The notes under the pieces were generated by a model. That model did not search any database. It was not told the origin of the DNA and was given only the letters and a program-made list of their open reading frames with translations. This document shows, in pieces, positions 7,948-16,274 of a stretch of 61,924 bases of DNA (its first letter is position 1; the number at the start of each line of letters is the position of its first letter). The DNA is taken from the NCBI GenBank assembly GCA_050945795.1, contig JBMNTP010000008.1, forward strand, positions 1 through 61,924, given 5' to 3'. The translations under genes were made by a program, and so were the position numbers. This stretch comes from JBMNTP01 sp050945795. Its GTDB lineage: Bacteria > Bacillota > Clostridia > Christensenellales > MGBC116941.

Positions 7948-9408
7948 ATGTACGATTATTTCCATAAAACGGAGCTGGACAAAGAATTTTACGACGCCAA
8001 CCTCCGGCATCGCCTGCCGGATACAATAATAGACGCACATGCCCACTTCAACCTTAAAGAGCATGTATCGCGCATTACTCAAGAAACCATAGCCGGCGAC
8101 TGGGCGCTTGAATGCGGCTTGCTTATGTCATATGAGGATTCTCAAGAATACGCGAAAGTAATGTTTCCGGATAAAGACTGGCAGTTCGTGGCGCTGCCGT
8201 GGCCGCTAAGGGACGCCGACACCGAAGGCAACAACAGCTATATCGCCTCCTTGATAGCTAAAGAGAATATGCGCGGGCTTTTTACTGTACGACCTGAGTT
8301 TTCGATTGAAACTATTGAGCGATTGTATGTTGAAGGCGGCTTTGTAGGCTTTAAGCCGTACCCATATATGGCCAGCGCTACAAAAGGCGCCGATGTAAGC
8401 ATATTCGACTTTATGCCGCGCAGCCAGTTTGAGCTTGCCAACAAGCTACACGCCCCCGTTCTTATGCATCTGCCGCGCGCCGGCCGTCTCCCCGACCCAG
8501 ATAATATACAAGAGATTCGAAGCATTCTAAATAATTATCCTAATATAAGGCTGGTAGTCGCGCATTTTGGTCGCTGCTTCCATCATGATGATTTTAAAAG
8601 AGCGCTTGAGCTATTGGGCGAAGATGTATATCGCCTGTGGTTTGATACCGCCGCCGTAATAAATCCCAAAGTATACGACCTCGCGTTTAATAATCTTGAC
8701 TATCGCAATATTATATTCGGCACCGACATGCCGATAATGCTGTGGCATGGCAAACGGGAATGGGATGAGCGCGGCTATCACAACCTTTGCCGCGAGGATT
8801 TCTCATGGAACACGCACAAATACCCCGACGATGAGAAAAACTACACATACTTTATTTATGAGCAGCTAAACAATATACTAAACGCCCTCCCCTCCGGCTC
8901 TCGTATTCGCGACGCCGTTTTCCATGACAACGCCGAATATGTCTATTCGAGCGCAAAATGGCTTATCAAATCCGCAGAATACAATCCTGAGCGCCACAAA
9001 GAGCTTTTGCTTATCGCAGATCCTGAGGAATCGGTGCTCGATGCCTATATAAACAAATGCCGATTATATGAATATACAGTCAACGGCGAGGTTCTTGGTG
9101 TCGCGGCGACTCTTACGCTGCCCAACAATACTATAGAGCTTAAAAATATCGCCGTACACCCCTCGTTCCAGCATGACGGCATAGGTTCAAGGCTCATTAA
9201 ATACATACTAGGCGACGCTTTATACTCGCGGCTTATAGTCGGTACTGCGGACGCGAGCGCCGAGGCATTGGCCTTCTACGGCAAAAACGGCTTTAAGCCT
9301 TACGCGCGCGTTACAAATTTCTTTATAGATAATTACCCTCAGCCCGTTTACGATAACGGTCGGCTCTGCCGCGATATGATTATGCTTGAGTATAAAAACA
9401 CCGATTGA
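7948..9408 (+). CDS. Fusion protein: amidohydrolase-2 domain plus GNAT acetyltransferase domain
   Basis: The protein has 486 residues. Residues 1 to about 345 are an amidohydrolase with IIDAHAHFN (His31, His33), LMHLPRAG, VAHFGRCF and IIFGTDMP, so its metal site is complete. Residues about 350-486 are a GNAT acetyltransferase: a strand with ELKNIAVHP, the acetyl-CoA loop QHDGIGSRL, AFYGKNGF, and an end NGRLCRDMIML resembling small stand-alone GNATs. The ATG at 7948 follows aaaggaga; the in-frame ATG at 7924 has no such site. One protein might deacylate and re-acylate an amino group on the same sugar or peptide-like substrate. The domain order and function are otherwise unfamiliar to me. Confidence 0.8.
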   Translation: MYDYFHKTELDKEFYDANLRHRLPDTIIDAHAHFNLKEHVSRITQETIAGDWALECGLLMSYEDSQEYAKVMFPDKDWQFVALPWPLRDADTEGNNSYIASLIAKENMRGLFTVRPEFSIETIERLYVEGGFVGFKPYPYMASATKGADVSIFDFMPRSQFELANKLHAPVLMHLPRAGRLPDPDNIQEIRSILNNYPNIRLVVAHFGRCFHHDDFKRALELLGEDVYRLWFDTAAVINPKVYDLAFNNLDYRNIIFGTDMPIMLWHGKREWDERGYHNLCREDFSWNTHKYPDDEKNYTYFIYEQLNNILNALPSGSRIRDAVFHDNAEYVYSSAKWLIKSAEYNPERHKELLLIADPEESVLDAYINKCRLYEYTVNGEVLGVAATLTLPNNTIELKNIAVHPSFQHDGIGSRLIKYILGDALYSRLIVGTADASAEALAFYGKNGFKPYARVTNFFIDNYPQPVYDNGRLCRDMIMLEYKNTD

Positions 9409-9436
9409 AAGGCGGCAAACTTCAAGGAGGCATAAA

Positions 9437-10891
9437 ATGAATTATCTGGGGCTTGACATAGGCACAACCGGCGCTAAAGCGTTATTGGTTGATGAAAACG
9501 GAAAGGTTTTAGGCAAAGGATATGCCGGATATCCGCTTATTTCAAACGGGGATAAAATCGAGCAGCGCGCCGACGACTGGACAGACGCCAGCGCCTCTGC
9601 CATTCGTCAGGCTATAAGCTCGCATAACGCGTCTGATATAGCGGCTATTTCCCTCTCTACGCAGGGCGCGAGCACCGTAGCCGTTGACGCCGACCTAAAA
9701 CCTATCGGAAACGCCATCACCTGGATGGATACAAGGGCAAAATCAGAAGCGTCAACACTTTCTAAGCGGTTGGGCGATGCATATATCTACAACAATACGG
9801 GATGGCGCATCAACCCCGCCCTCGATGCTGCGAAGATAATGCATATGAAGCGCTCGAAGGCATATAAAAAGGCTAAAATGTACCTGTCAACGCTTGAGTA
9901 CGCTAATATGTTTCTTACCGGCAATCCGGCTATCGATCCGTCGAACTCATCAATACGGCAACTTTATAATATCAACAAAAATGATTATGACGATAGCATA
10001 CTCGCCGCTGCCGGTATCTCCCGCGAAGAATTGCCAAAAGTGTCGCCAACCGGCGAGCTTGTCGGACGAATAACGCAGCGGGCGGCGGAGACAACTAGTC
10101 TTGCCGTCAACACACCTGTATATAATGGCGCTCACGACCAGTATTGCGCGTCTATTGGCGGCAGAGCTGTGCGAACCGGCGATATGCTGCTTTCGGCCGG
10201 CACAACTTGGGTGATAATGGGTATATATGATAAGCCGCTTTACTCGGATACATATATCGCCCCCGGCATACATCCCGTTCCCGGCCTGTATGGCGCTATA
10301 GCTTCACTGGTAGGCAGCGGCGCGTCGCTGCAATGGTTTAAAAATCAATTTCTATCAGAGGATTTTGATACAATAAACGCGCAAGCGGAGCAGCGCCTTA
10401 AAAATGCGTCTGATTTGTTTTTCTACCCGTACTTATCAGGAGCGTATTATCCTGCCTGGAATATAAACGCACGCGGCGCCTTTACAGGCATAAGCTTTGA
10501 CCATGATAAATTCGATTTCGCCCTCGCCATAATGGAAGCCGCCGCTTTTGGCGTTCGCCGGGCGCTCGACGACTTTGCATCAAACGGCTATAAGGTACGC
10601 GCGTTAAAAATAATGGGCGGAGCATCAAACAGCCCACTCTGGTGTTCCATTATAGCGGCGGCGGCTAATTTACCGGTTGAAGTGTCTTCTGAAAGTGACG
10701 CCTGCGCTCTTGGTGCCGCCATAATAGCCGCCAAAAGCCACGGCAGCTTTAACACTTTCTCAGACGCTATTGCCGGCATGGCAACCTCGACGCTGCATAA
10801 AACGCCGGACGCCGGTTTTGCCGAATCTCTCAATAAAAAATACCACCGTTACCTTAGTATGTGGGAGGGCCTTTCGAAGTATTATCAATGA
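9437..10891 (+). CDS. FGGY-family carbohydrate kinase (xylulokinase-like)
   Basis: The protein has 484 residues. The FGGY/actin-like ATPase fold is clear: LGLDIGTTGAKALLVD at the N terminus (phosphate 1 loop), ITWMDTRA, GAHDQYCASIG with the probable catalytic base Asp234, and MGGASNSPLWC (adenosine motif). Such kinases phosphorylate ketoses, alditols and related sugars. It is the last gene of the operon, preceded by an aaggagg site. It probably performs the first intracellular step by phosphorylating the imported sugar before the NagA- and NagB-like enzymes act. The specific substrate cannot be read from sequence. Confidence 0.85.
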   Translation: MNYLGLDIGTTGAKALLVDENGKVLGKGYAGYPLISNGDKIEQRADDWTDASASAIRQAISSHNASDIAAISLSTQGASTVAVDADLKPIGNAITWMDTRAKSEASTLSKRLGDAYIYNNTGWRINPALDAAKIMHMKRSKAYKKAKMYLSTLEYANMFLTGNPAIDPSNSSIRQLYNINKNDYDDSILAAAGISREELPKVSPTGELVGRITQRAAETTSLAVNTPVYNGAHDQYCASIGGRAVRTGDMLLSAGTTWVIMGIYDKPLYSDTYIAPGIHPVPGLYGAIASLVGSGASLQWFKNQFLSEDFDTINAQAEQRLKNASDLFFYPYLSGAYYPAWNINARGAFTGISFDHDKFDFALAIMEAAAFGVRRALDDFASNGYKVRALKIMGGASNSPLWCSIIAAAANLPVEVSSESDACALGAAIIAAKSHGSFNTFSDAIAGMATSTLHKTPDAGFAESLNKKYHRYLSMWEGLSKYYQ

Positions 10892-10911
10892 TATAGGTGT
10901 ATAATAAATTT

Positions 10912-10997
10912 AGAAGATGGCTCGGTCAGGTCTAGGTAGGATTGCCCAAAAGGCAGACTCCCCTCTCGCCGCGAGCCATCTTCTTAATGCTTTTTTT
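10912..10997 (+). terminator. Large hairpin with T-tract ending the amino-sugar operon
   Basis: agaagatggctcg (10912-10924) pairs perfectly with cgagccatcttct (10972-10984). A smaller hairpin (tgcc/ggca) sits in the 47-base loop. Seven T residues follow at 10991-10997. This is longer than a usual terminator and could be a stable RNA end. Between here and 11198 I see only the promoter of the next gene. Confidence 0.6.
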
Positions 10998-11129
10998 GCA
11001 ATAACCAAAAATATCCGCAAATTTTCAAGTCGCAAAATCAGCGCCCCCTTCCCGTCTCTGACATGCCAAAATCAGAGCGCATTTATGGCGTTACTTCGGT
11101 TCATGCTTACGTTCTATGGCAAATGTTTA

Positions 11130-11158
11130 TTGACAAAGTCCGGTATAATGGCTATTAA
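11130..11158 (+). promoter_or_regulatory. Promoter of the deoxyaminosugar cassette
   Basis: TTGACA (11130-11135) and TATTAA (11153-11158) are separated by 17 bases. A second TATAAT lies at 11144 but has no well-placed -35. It is the only clear sigma-A type promoter before the aminotransferase gene. Confidence 0.6.
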
Positions 11159-11198
11159 TATAGAAGAGACATAGCAAAATACGTTTGGAGTGATACTG

Positions 11199-12317
11199 TT
11201 GAGCAACGAAAGAATAAATGTTACAAAGCCTTTTTTACCGCCCATAGGGCAATATATAAAAGAGATTGAGAGCATCTGGGAAAACCACTGGCTTACCCAT
11301 ACAGGGCCAAAACATACAGCGCTTGAGGAAAGTCTTAAATCTTACCTTAAAACAAAAAACGTTTCTCTATTCACCAATGGTCACATGGCATTGGAACTGG
11401 CTATTGAAGCGCTGGAATTAGACGGGGAGATCATAACCACACCTTTTACATTTGCATCCACCACCTATGCAATTATGAGGAATGGTTTGACCCCTGTTTT
11501 TTGTGATATTGAACCCGACACTTATACGATAGACGCCGAAAAAATCGAAAGCCTGATTACCGAAAAGACATCTGCTATAGTACCGGTTCATGTATATGGA
11601 AATGTTTGCGACTATAAGAAAATCGCTGAAATAGCCGCTAAGTATAATTTAAAAGTCATATACGACGCGGCTCATGCTTTTGGAACATTTGTAGACGGCA
11701 TTTCCGTCGCCGCTTTAGGTGATATTTCTATGTTCAGCTTTCATGCCACAAAAGTGTTCCATACTATAGAAGGAGGCTGCCTTACTTTCGATGATGAATC
11801 GTTAGGCGCAAGGTTGGCGGATATTAGGCAGTTTGGATTGTTTGGCAAAGAAGACTCTGTTTTGGCCGGCACAAACGCAAAAATGAATGAGTTCCAGGCG
11901 GCTATGGGATTGTGCAATCTTAAGCATATAGACGATATTATTAAAAAAAGAAAAACTCTTGACTCAAGATACAGGAAAAATCTTGATGGCCTTAGCGGAA
12001 TTAAGCTTTGCCCTGAGCAAAAGCATGTACAATCGAGCTATTCATATTTTCCTATACAGGTTATAGCGTCAGAGTTTAATATGTCACGCGATCAATTGAG
12101 CGATCGCTTAAAGGAAGAAAATATTTATACAAGAAAGTATTTTTATCCGCTAACATCGGCGTTCAAGTTTATAGCTGATAAATTCAATGCCGATGATACG
12201 CCCGTTGCGAAAGAAATTGCCGATAATATTTTAACGCTTCCTTTGTACTTTGATTTGCAACTCGACGATGTTGATAGAATCTGCGATATATTATGGAAGT
12301 GCGGCAAAACGAGATAA
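11199..12317 (+). CDS. DegT/DnrJ/EryC1/StrS-family sugar aminotransferase (PLP-dependent)
   Basis: The protein has 372 residues with the landmarks of the family: NVTKPFLPPI at the start, YDAAHAFG (PLP-ring Asp156) and SFHATKVFHTIEGG containing the Schiff-base Lys185. A lysine rather than histidine at this point means a transaminase, not a 3-dehydrase. The family transfers an amino group from glutamate to keto-deoxy sugars on dTDP. The TTG at 11199 is preferred because ttggag lies 8 bases upstream; the upstream GTG at 11190 overlaps that site. The next two genes encode deoxysugar enzymes, so C4 (or C3) amination of an NDP-dideoxyhexose is inferred. Confidence 0.85.
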   Translation: MSNERINVTKPFLPPIGQYIKEIESIWENHWLTHTGPKHTALEESLKSYLKTKNVSLFTNGHMALELAIEALELDGEIITTPFTFASTTYAIMRNGLTPVFCDIEPDTYTIDAEKIESLITEKTSAIVPVHVYGNVCDYKKIAEIAAKYNLKVIYDAAHAFGTFVDGISVAALGDISMFSFHATKVFHTIEGGCLTFDDESLGARLADIRQFGLFGKEDSVLAGTNAKMNEFQAAMGLCNLKHIDDIIKKRKTLDSRYRKNLDGLSGIKLCPEQKHVQSSYSYFPIQVIASEFNMSRDQLSDRLKEENIYTRKYFYPLTSAFKFIADKFNADDTPVAKEIADNILTLPLYFDLQLDDVDRICDILWKCGKTR

Positions 12318-12358
12318 GCAAAAGCTTTATTTTATCTTGATTTTAAAAAAGCAATTTT

Positions 12359-12390
12359 AGCCGCCATACCTCATATATGTTTGGGCGGCT
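12359..12390 (+). terminator. Hairpin between aminotransferase and dehydratase genes
   Basis: agccgcc (12359-12365) pairs with ggcggct (12384-12390) around an AT-rich loop. No T-tract follows, so it may slow or partly end transcription, or protect the 3' end, rather than act as a full terminator. Confidence 0.4.
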
Positions 12391-12472
12391 TATATAGGAT
12401 AGCTATAATCAGCACAACATACTTGATGCGTCTTTTAGAAGTATTGTTGATGCGTATAACAGGGAGTAGATA

Positions 12473-13879
12473 ATGATAGATTCTTATGTGCTTAAATTTA
12501 TTGAGTCATGGGCAGCCAAAGAAGGAAATGTTAATACTACCGAAAGCATACTTGAGTGGATTGCGGCGCGTACTCGAGACATTCATGTTAATATTAAACG
12601 AAACAAACTAAGCGACAGCGGATTTTGGTTTTGGGATGACAAAACGGGATACATTACAAATAAGAAAAAAGCCTTCTTTAGCATCAGAGGCATAAAATCA
12701 TATGACGCAGATAAATTCATAAGCGAACAACCAATATTATTGCAGGATGAAATAGGCTATCTCGGAATAATAGTTAAGGAGATTGACGGCGTTTTCAATT
12801 TTCTTATGCAGGCAAAAATTGAGCCCGGCAATATCAATAACATACAGATCTCCCCTACTATTCAAGCAACAAGGAGCAATTTCCTTCAGTTGCACGAAGG
12901 GAGCAAGCCGCTATACCTCGATTATTTTCTTAATGCCTGTAATCATGAAATAATTGTTGATCAGATTCAATCGGAGCAGTCATCGAGGTTTTTCAAAAAA
13001 AGAAACCGCAATATTATTATAAAGGTTAATGAGGAAATTGAGGTATCTCCCAACCATAAGTGGATGACGCTAGGGCAGCTTAAGCTACTTATGAAACATG
13101 ATAATTTAATTAATATGGACACGCGTACTGTCATTTCCTGCTTACCTGTTTGCACCGATAATATAACGCCGGCAACTAAAGCTAATATTGATAAGGTAAT
13201 TAACGACAAGCCGCTTTTTAAGTCAATATTTGACGCTGCAAATAATAGAGAAATATATAGGATATATAACGGAATAAACAATGCCAAAATGTTTGATAAT
13301 ACAAGGCACGAGTTTTGCAGGCTTGATGAACTAAAAAGCTGGCAGGTATCCGACTATGAAATATTTTGTAAAGAGAAAAGCAATTTTAAGGTAATATTTT
13401 GTGATATTGAAATTGAAGGCAGAGAAGTTAGCCATTGGACACAGCCGCTGTTTATGTCTACCGGCGAAGCTTTATTTGGCCTTCTTCAAGCCGATATTGA
13501 CGGCAAAACTAAATTTCTTATTAAGCTCAAACCTGAGATTGGCTGCTTTGACACGCTTGAGCTCGGCCCTACAATACAAAAAGAGTATGCGGAGCTTACG
13601 AACTCCGATAATCAAACGGATGATATAGAAGCCTTTTTCATGGACAGTATGAGGAGCAAATCCGGCATATTATGTGATGTTATGCTGTCAGAGGAAGGCG
13701 GCCGCTTTTATCATGAGCAAAACCGGAACGTTATAATAAAAGCTGATTATAAAGATATTCCAGCTTTACCCGAAGGCTATTACTGGCTGGATTATTCCAG
13801 CTTAAACCGTATGGTTCAATACAATAATGTATTGAATATACAGCTTCGCAATCTTATATCACTACTGGAGGTAAATTAA
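12473..13879 (+). CDS. NDP-hexose 2,3-dehydratase family protein
   Basis: The protein has 468 residues, the usual length, built of two similar halves (about 1-230 and 231-468). Family signatures are plain: GFWFWDD, the PGNINNIQISPTIQATRSN stretch, QPLFMSTGEALFG and a second-half equivalent GCFDTLELGPTIQKEY. In antibiotic and O-antigen pathways these enzymes (TylCVI, SpnO, EvaA types) remove the C2-C3 water from dTDP-4-keto-6-deoxyglucose, the committed step to 2,6-dideoxysugars. The stop overlaps the ATG of the following ketoreductase by one base, which fits the known pairing because the 3,4-diketo product is unstable. Such genes are common in Actinobacteria and unusual in Clostridia. Confidence 0.85.
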   Translation: MIDSYVLKFIESWAAKEGNVNTTESILEWIAARTRDIHVNIKRNKLSDSGFWFWDDKTGYITNKKKAFFSIRGIKSYDADKFISEQPILLQDEIGYLGIIVKEIDGVFNFLMQAKIEPGNINNIQISPTIQATRSNFLQLHEGSKPLYLDYFLNACNHEIIVDQIQSEQSSRFFKKRNRNIIIKVNEEIEVSPNHKWMTLGQLKLLMKHDNLINMDTRTVISCLPVCTDNITPATKANIDKVINDKPLFKSIFDAANNREIYRIYNGINNAKMFDNTRHEFCRLDELKSWQVSDYEIFCKEKSNFKVIFCDIEIEGREVSHWTQPLFMSTGEALFGLLQADIDGKTKFLIKLKPEIGCFDTLELGPTIQKEYAELTNSDNQTDDIEAFFMDSMRSKSGILCDVMLSEEGGRFYHEQNRNVIIKADYKDIPALPEGYYWLDYSSLNRMVQYNNVLNIQLRNLISLLEVN

Positions 13880-14847
13880 TGATACGTCTTGGAATACTGG
13901 GATGCGCATCCATAGCGGACAGAATGTTCCTTCCGGCTATTAAGCTGGCCGAAGGAATTGAATGCGTAGGAGTCGCGTCAAGGAATAAAACAAAGTGCGA
14001 GGTGTTCGCCCAAAAGCATGGTATCAGCGCGTACGGCAGCTATGACGAGCTTATAAACGATGATGGCATCGATGCTATATATATACCCCTGCCGCCCTCC
14101 CTGCATCATGAATACGCAAAAAAAGCCATGCTGTGCGGCAAGCATGTAATGGTGGAAAAGCCGGCTACAGTATCATTAAGGCAGGCTGAAGATTTGGTAG
14201 CTACCGCGCGCCAACTCAATGTAGCGCTCCATGAAAATTATATGTTCGCCTTCCACAGTCAGTTATCATATATAATTAATAAAATATCAAGTGGCGAATT
14301 GGGGCAACTGCGCTTAATACGTTCAAGCTTTGGATTCCCTTTAAGGGAGGCAAATGATTTTAGGTATAATAAAGAACTCGGCGGCGGAGCTCTACTCGAT
14401 GCCGGCGGCTATCCTATAAAGCTGTGCGGCATGCTGCTGGGGCAAAGCGCGCGGCTGGTGTGCGCACAAGGAAGTATGCTGCCCGGTTATGATGTTGATA
14501 TGTATGGCAGCGCGTCTTTTGTAAATGACGAGGGACTGGTCTGTCAAATCGCGTATGGTTTTGACAACTCGTATATGTGCTCTCTTGAAATTTGGGGCAG
14601 CAAGGCACGGCTTACAACTAACAGAATATTTACCGCTCCCCCGCAATTAAGGCCGACAATCAACATTGAATCGTCAAACGGGCGGGAAGTAATAGAGCTT
14701 GAGGCTGATAATCACTTTAGAGCGTCTATAGATGTCTTTAGCCAATCGATAATAGATGCTGATAAGCGGCAGCAGCTGCTCGATGGCATACTTAAACAGT
14801 CTAGTATGATGGAAAATGTCAAACAGCACGCAACAGCCAATAATTAA
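13879..14847 (+). CDS. Gfo/Idh/MocA oxidoreductase, probable NDP-hexose 3-ketoreductase
   Basis: The protein has 322 residues. The N-terminal Rossmann fold is shown by LGILGCASIADR and the family motif MVEKPATVSL with its conserved Glu-Lys-Pro. The C-terminal half is the Gfo/Idh/MocA barrel-like sheet, with GGGALLDAGGYPI. In dideoxysugar pathways (TylCII, SpnN types) this family reduces the C3 ketone left by the 2,3-dehydratase using NAD(P)H. Overlap with the dehydratase gene supports that role over a generic inositol- or glucose-dehydrogenase function. The gene is followed by a clear terminator, ending the cassette. No glycosyltransferase or NDP-sugar synthetase is nearby. Confidence 0.8.
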   Translation: MIRLGILGCASIADRMFLPAIKLAEGIECVGVASRNKTKCEVFAQKHGISAYGSYDELINDDGIDAIYIPLPPSLHHEYAKKAMLCGKHVMVEKPATVSLRQAEDLVATARQLNVALHENYMFAFHSQLSYIINKISSGELGQLRLIRSSFGFPLREANDFRYNKELGGGALLDAGGYPIKLCGMLLGQSARLVCAQGSMLPGYDVDMYGSASFVNDEGLVCQIAYGFDNSYMCSLEIWGSKARLTTNRIFTAPPQLRPTINIESSNGREVIELEADNHFRASIDVFSQSIIDADKRQQLLDGILKQSSMMENVKQHATANN

Positions 14848-14863
14848 AACAGTATATAATGAA

Positions 14864-14892
14864 AGCCCAGAGGAACTTCCTCCGGGCTTTTA
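14864..14892 (+). terminator. Rho-independent terminator of the deoxyaminosugar cassette
   Basis: agcccagagga (14864-14874) pairs with tcctccgggct (14878-14888) with one mismatch and is followed by a T-rich run. Confidence 0.85.
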
Positions 14893-14960
14893 TTATTGTT
14901 ATTTTCTTTATTAGAACGAGGTATGTCTTTATAAAATATAGACAACGCCCTATTTCATGC

Positions 14961-15009
14961 AAAAAATAAAAACTCCCGAAAACCCGTTCATAGCGTAGTC
15001 CTCAGGAAT
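14961..15009 (-). terminator. Terminator downstream of the initiator tRNA
   Basis: On the minus strand attcctgag and ttcgggagt form a nine-pair stem (with wobble pairs) around a 21-base loop, followed by a T-rich run. Confidence 0.6.
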
Positions 15010-15016
15010 TTTTAAT

Positions 15017-15093
<77 letters not shown>

Positions 15094-15113
15094 TCGTTTA
15101 AGCTGCAAGAATT

Positions 15114-15142
15114 ATAATACACCATTAGCCGTAGTTTGTCAA
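15114..15142 (-). promoter_or_regulatory. Promoter of the initiator tRNA gene
   Basis: On the minus strand TTGACA (15142-15137) and TATTAT (15119-15114) are separated by 17 bases. The start point would fall about 10-15 bases before the tRNA. Confidence 0.8.
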
Positions 15143-15237
15143 GCAAAACAGCTTTTAAATTGCTTATACCGAAAAAGCAGCGGCAATTAGCCATGCTATA
15201 GCCTATTTCAAGCGAAATGGCACTCTCTCGATTATAT

Positions 15238-15265
15238 AAAAAAACGCCGGAGAACCGGCTTTTTA
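15238..15265 (-). terminator. Terminator of the yabP-yabQ-divIC operon
   Basis: On the minus strand gccgg-ttct-ccggc is followed by seven T residues, just past the divIC stop. Confidence 0.8.
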
Positions 15266-15278
15266 TAAATTTAAAACC

Positions 15279-15581
15279 TTATTCCTTTTCAAGATACCGG
15301 GTTTCCCCTTCTTTAACCCAGCCCAGCCTCTCCCGCGCCAGTCCTTCTATAAACTCATCCGACTCGGTATACTTTACCTTGCTTTCAAGAAGGTCAATCT
15401 CGTTTTGCACCTGCTCCATAGCCTTATTTACTTCAAGCTGCTCATTATGTATCCTGTTGAGCCGCGCCTGTTGGTCGAAAAACGTAAAACCGGCATAGAT
15501 AAGAAAAGCAGCAAGCGCCACCACAAGAAATCTTAGCGATACCTTCCTTTTTTTCTTTGTGCCGCCCGAATTCCGGCTCAT
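15279..15581 (-). CDS. divIC: Septum formation initiator DivIC/FtsB family protein
   Basis: The protein has 100 residues. A basic N terminus (GGTKKKRKV) leads into one membrane helix (about 16-35), then an extracytoplasmic coiled coil rich in Leu, Glu and Gln (about 38-75), and the family's closing motif with GLARERLGWVKEGE. DivIC works with FtsL and DivIB in the divisome. The ATG at 15581 follows aaggcggg; longer in-frame starts give an unlikely N terminus. It is the last gene of a three-gene operon with yabP and yabQ, the same order as around divIC in Bacillus. Confidence 0.9.
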   Translation of the reverse strand: MSRNSGGTKKKRKVSLRFLVVALAAFLIYAGFTFFDQQARLNRIHNEQLEVNKAMEQVQNEIDLLESKVKYTESDEFIEGLARERLGWVKEGETRYLEKE

Positions 15582-15650
15582 ATCGTTACCCGCCTTACAG
15601 ATTACTATATACATAACAATACTACACCGAATCTCATTTTGCAAGCACGC

Positions 15651-15971
15651 TTATTCCTCGGGCGGCTTATCCTTCCTGGGAAATATACTCGCCAAAACCG
15701 GACTTACCAGCAGCCGCCATAGCCCGCACCCGAGCGCATATCCGGCAAACGCAAACCATTGCAGGCGTCCCCCGCTTGCAAGCAGCAGGAACACAAAAAA
15801 CAACGCCGCCGCCAGTACCCAATAAACTATGTCCGCCGCCGCGCTCGCAATCTTACCCGCCTTTACAATACGCTTTAGGAATTTTATAAAGCCGTAAAGC
15901 GCGCCGCTTAGCAGACCGCCGTAAAGCATTGTTAAAAATATAGCTATATGGTTTTCAGCCGTCTGATGCAT
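15651..15971 (-). CDS. yabQ: Spore cortex biosynthesis protein YabQ
   Basis: The protein has 106 residues and is strongly hydrophobic, with about three to four membrane helices (AIFLTMLYGGLLSGALYG near the start, then IVYWVLAAALFFVFLLL and a Gly-rich third). YabQ is a sporulation membrane protein needed for cortex formation. The start is uncertain: ATG at 15971 has a poor ribosome site, and TTG at 15980 lies inside the end of yabP. Overlap or near-contact with yabP suggests coupled translation. The C-terminal tail is short and basic/acidic (RKDKPPEE). Confidence 0.85.
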   Translation of the reverse strand: MHQTAENHIAIFLTMLYGGLLSGALYGFIKFLKRIVKAGKIASAAADIVYWVLAAALFFVFLLLASGGRLQWFAFAGYALGCGLWRLLVSPVLASIFPRKDKPPEE

Positions 15972-15972
15972 A

Positions 15973-16269
15973 TCAACCAAACAACCGGCTCATAAAGCCG
16001 CCTTTTGAACGGTTTTCCTCGGCATCACGGTACTCAAGCGACATTATCTCGCCCTCAACCACCAGCTTGCCTTCTTCTAGCGTCAGCTTGCTAAGGTGCA
16101 AATCGAAACCCACGAGCGTTATATACCCCGCCTCGCTAAGGAGGATTATTTCATTCTCGTTAAAGCTGTCCACATCTTTAACGCCGGTTATAACCACCTT
16201 GCTCCTATTGTCTATAATGACCGAATGAGCGCGGGCGACCGGCCGCGTTTCGTCGTATATACTAGCCAT
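15973..16269 (-). CDS. yabP: Sporulation protein YabP
   Basis: The protein has 98 residues, the usual size. It contains the YabP/YqfC pattern: an N-terminal SVIIDNRSKVVITGVKDV, FNENEIILLSEAGYITLVG and KLTLEEGKLVVEGEI. YabP acts in the mother cell during cortex assembly together with YabQ. The ATG at 16269 is chosen for its ggagggg site. That site is buried in the 3' arm of a strong hairpin (16275-16318), so translation may depend on how the upstream RNA folds. Confidence 0.9.
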   Translation of the reverse strand: MASIYDETRPVARAHSVIIDNRSKVVITGVKDVDSFNENEIILLSEAGYITLVGFDLHLSKLTLEEGKLVVEGEIMSLEYRDAEENRSKGGFMSRLFG

Positions 16270-16274
16270 ATAAA

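Noticed and set aside
10917..11174. 85-codon plus-strand frame between the kinase and the aminotransferase
   Set aside because: It starts inside the terminator stem and covers the cassette's promoter; no ribosome site.
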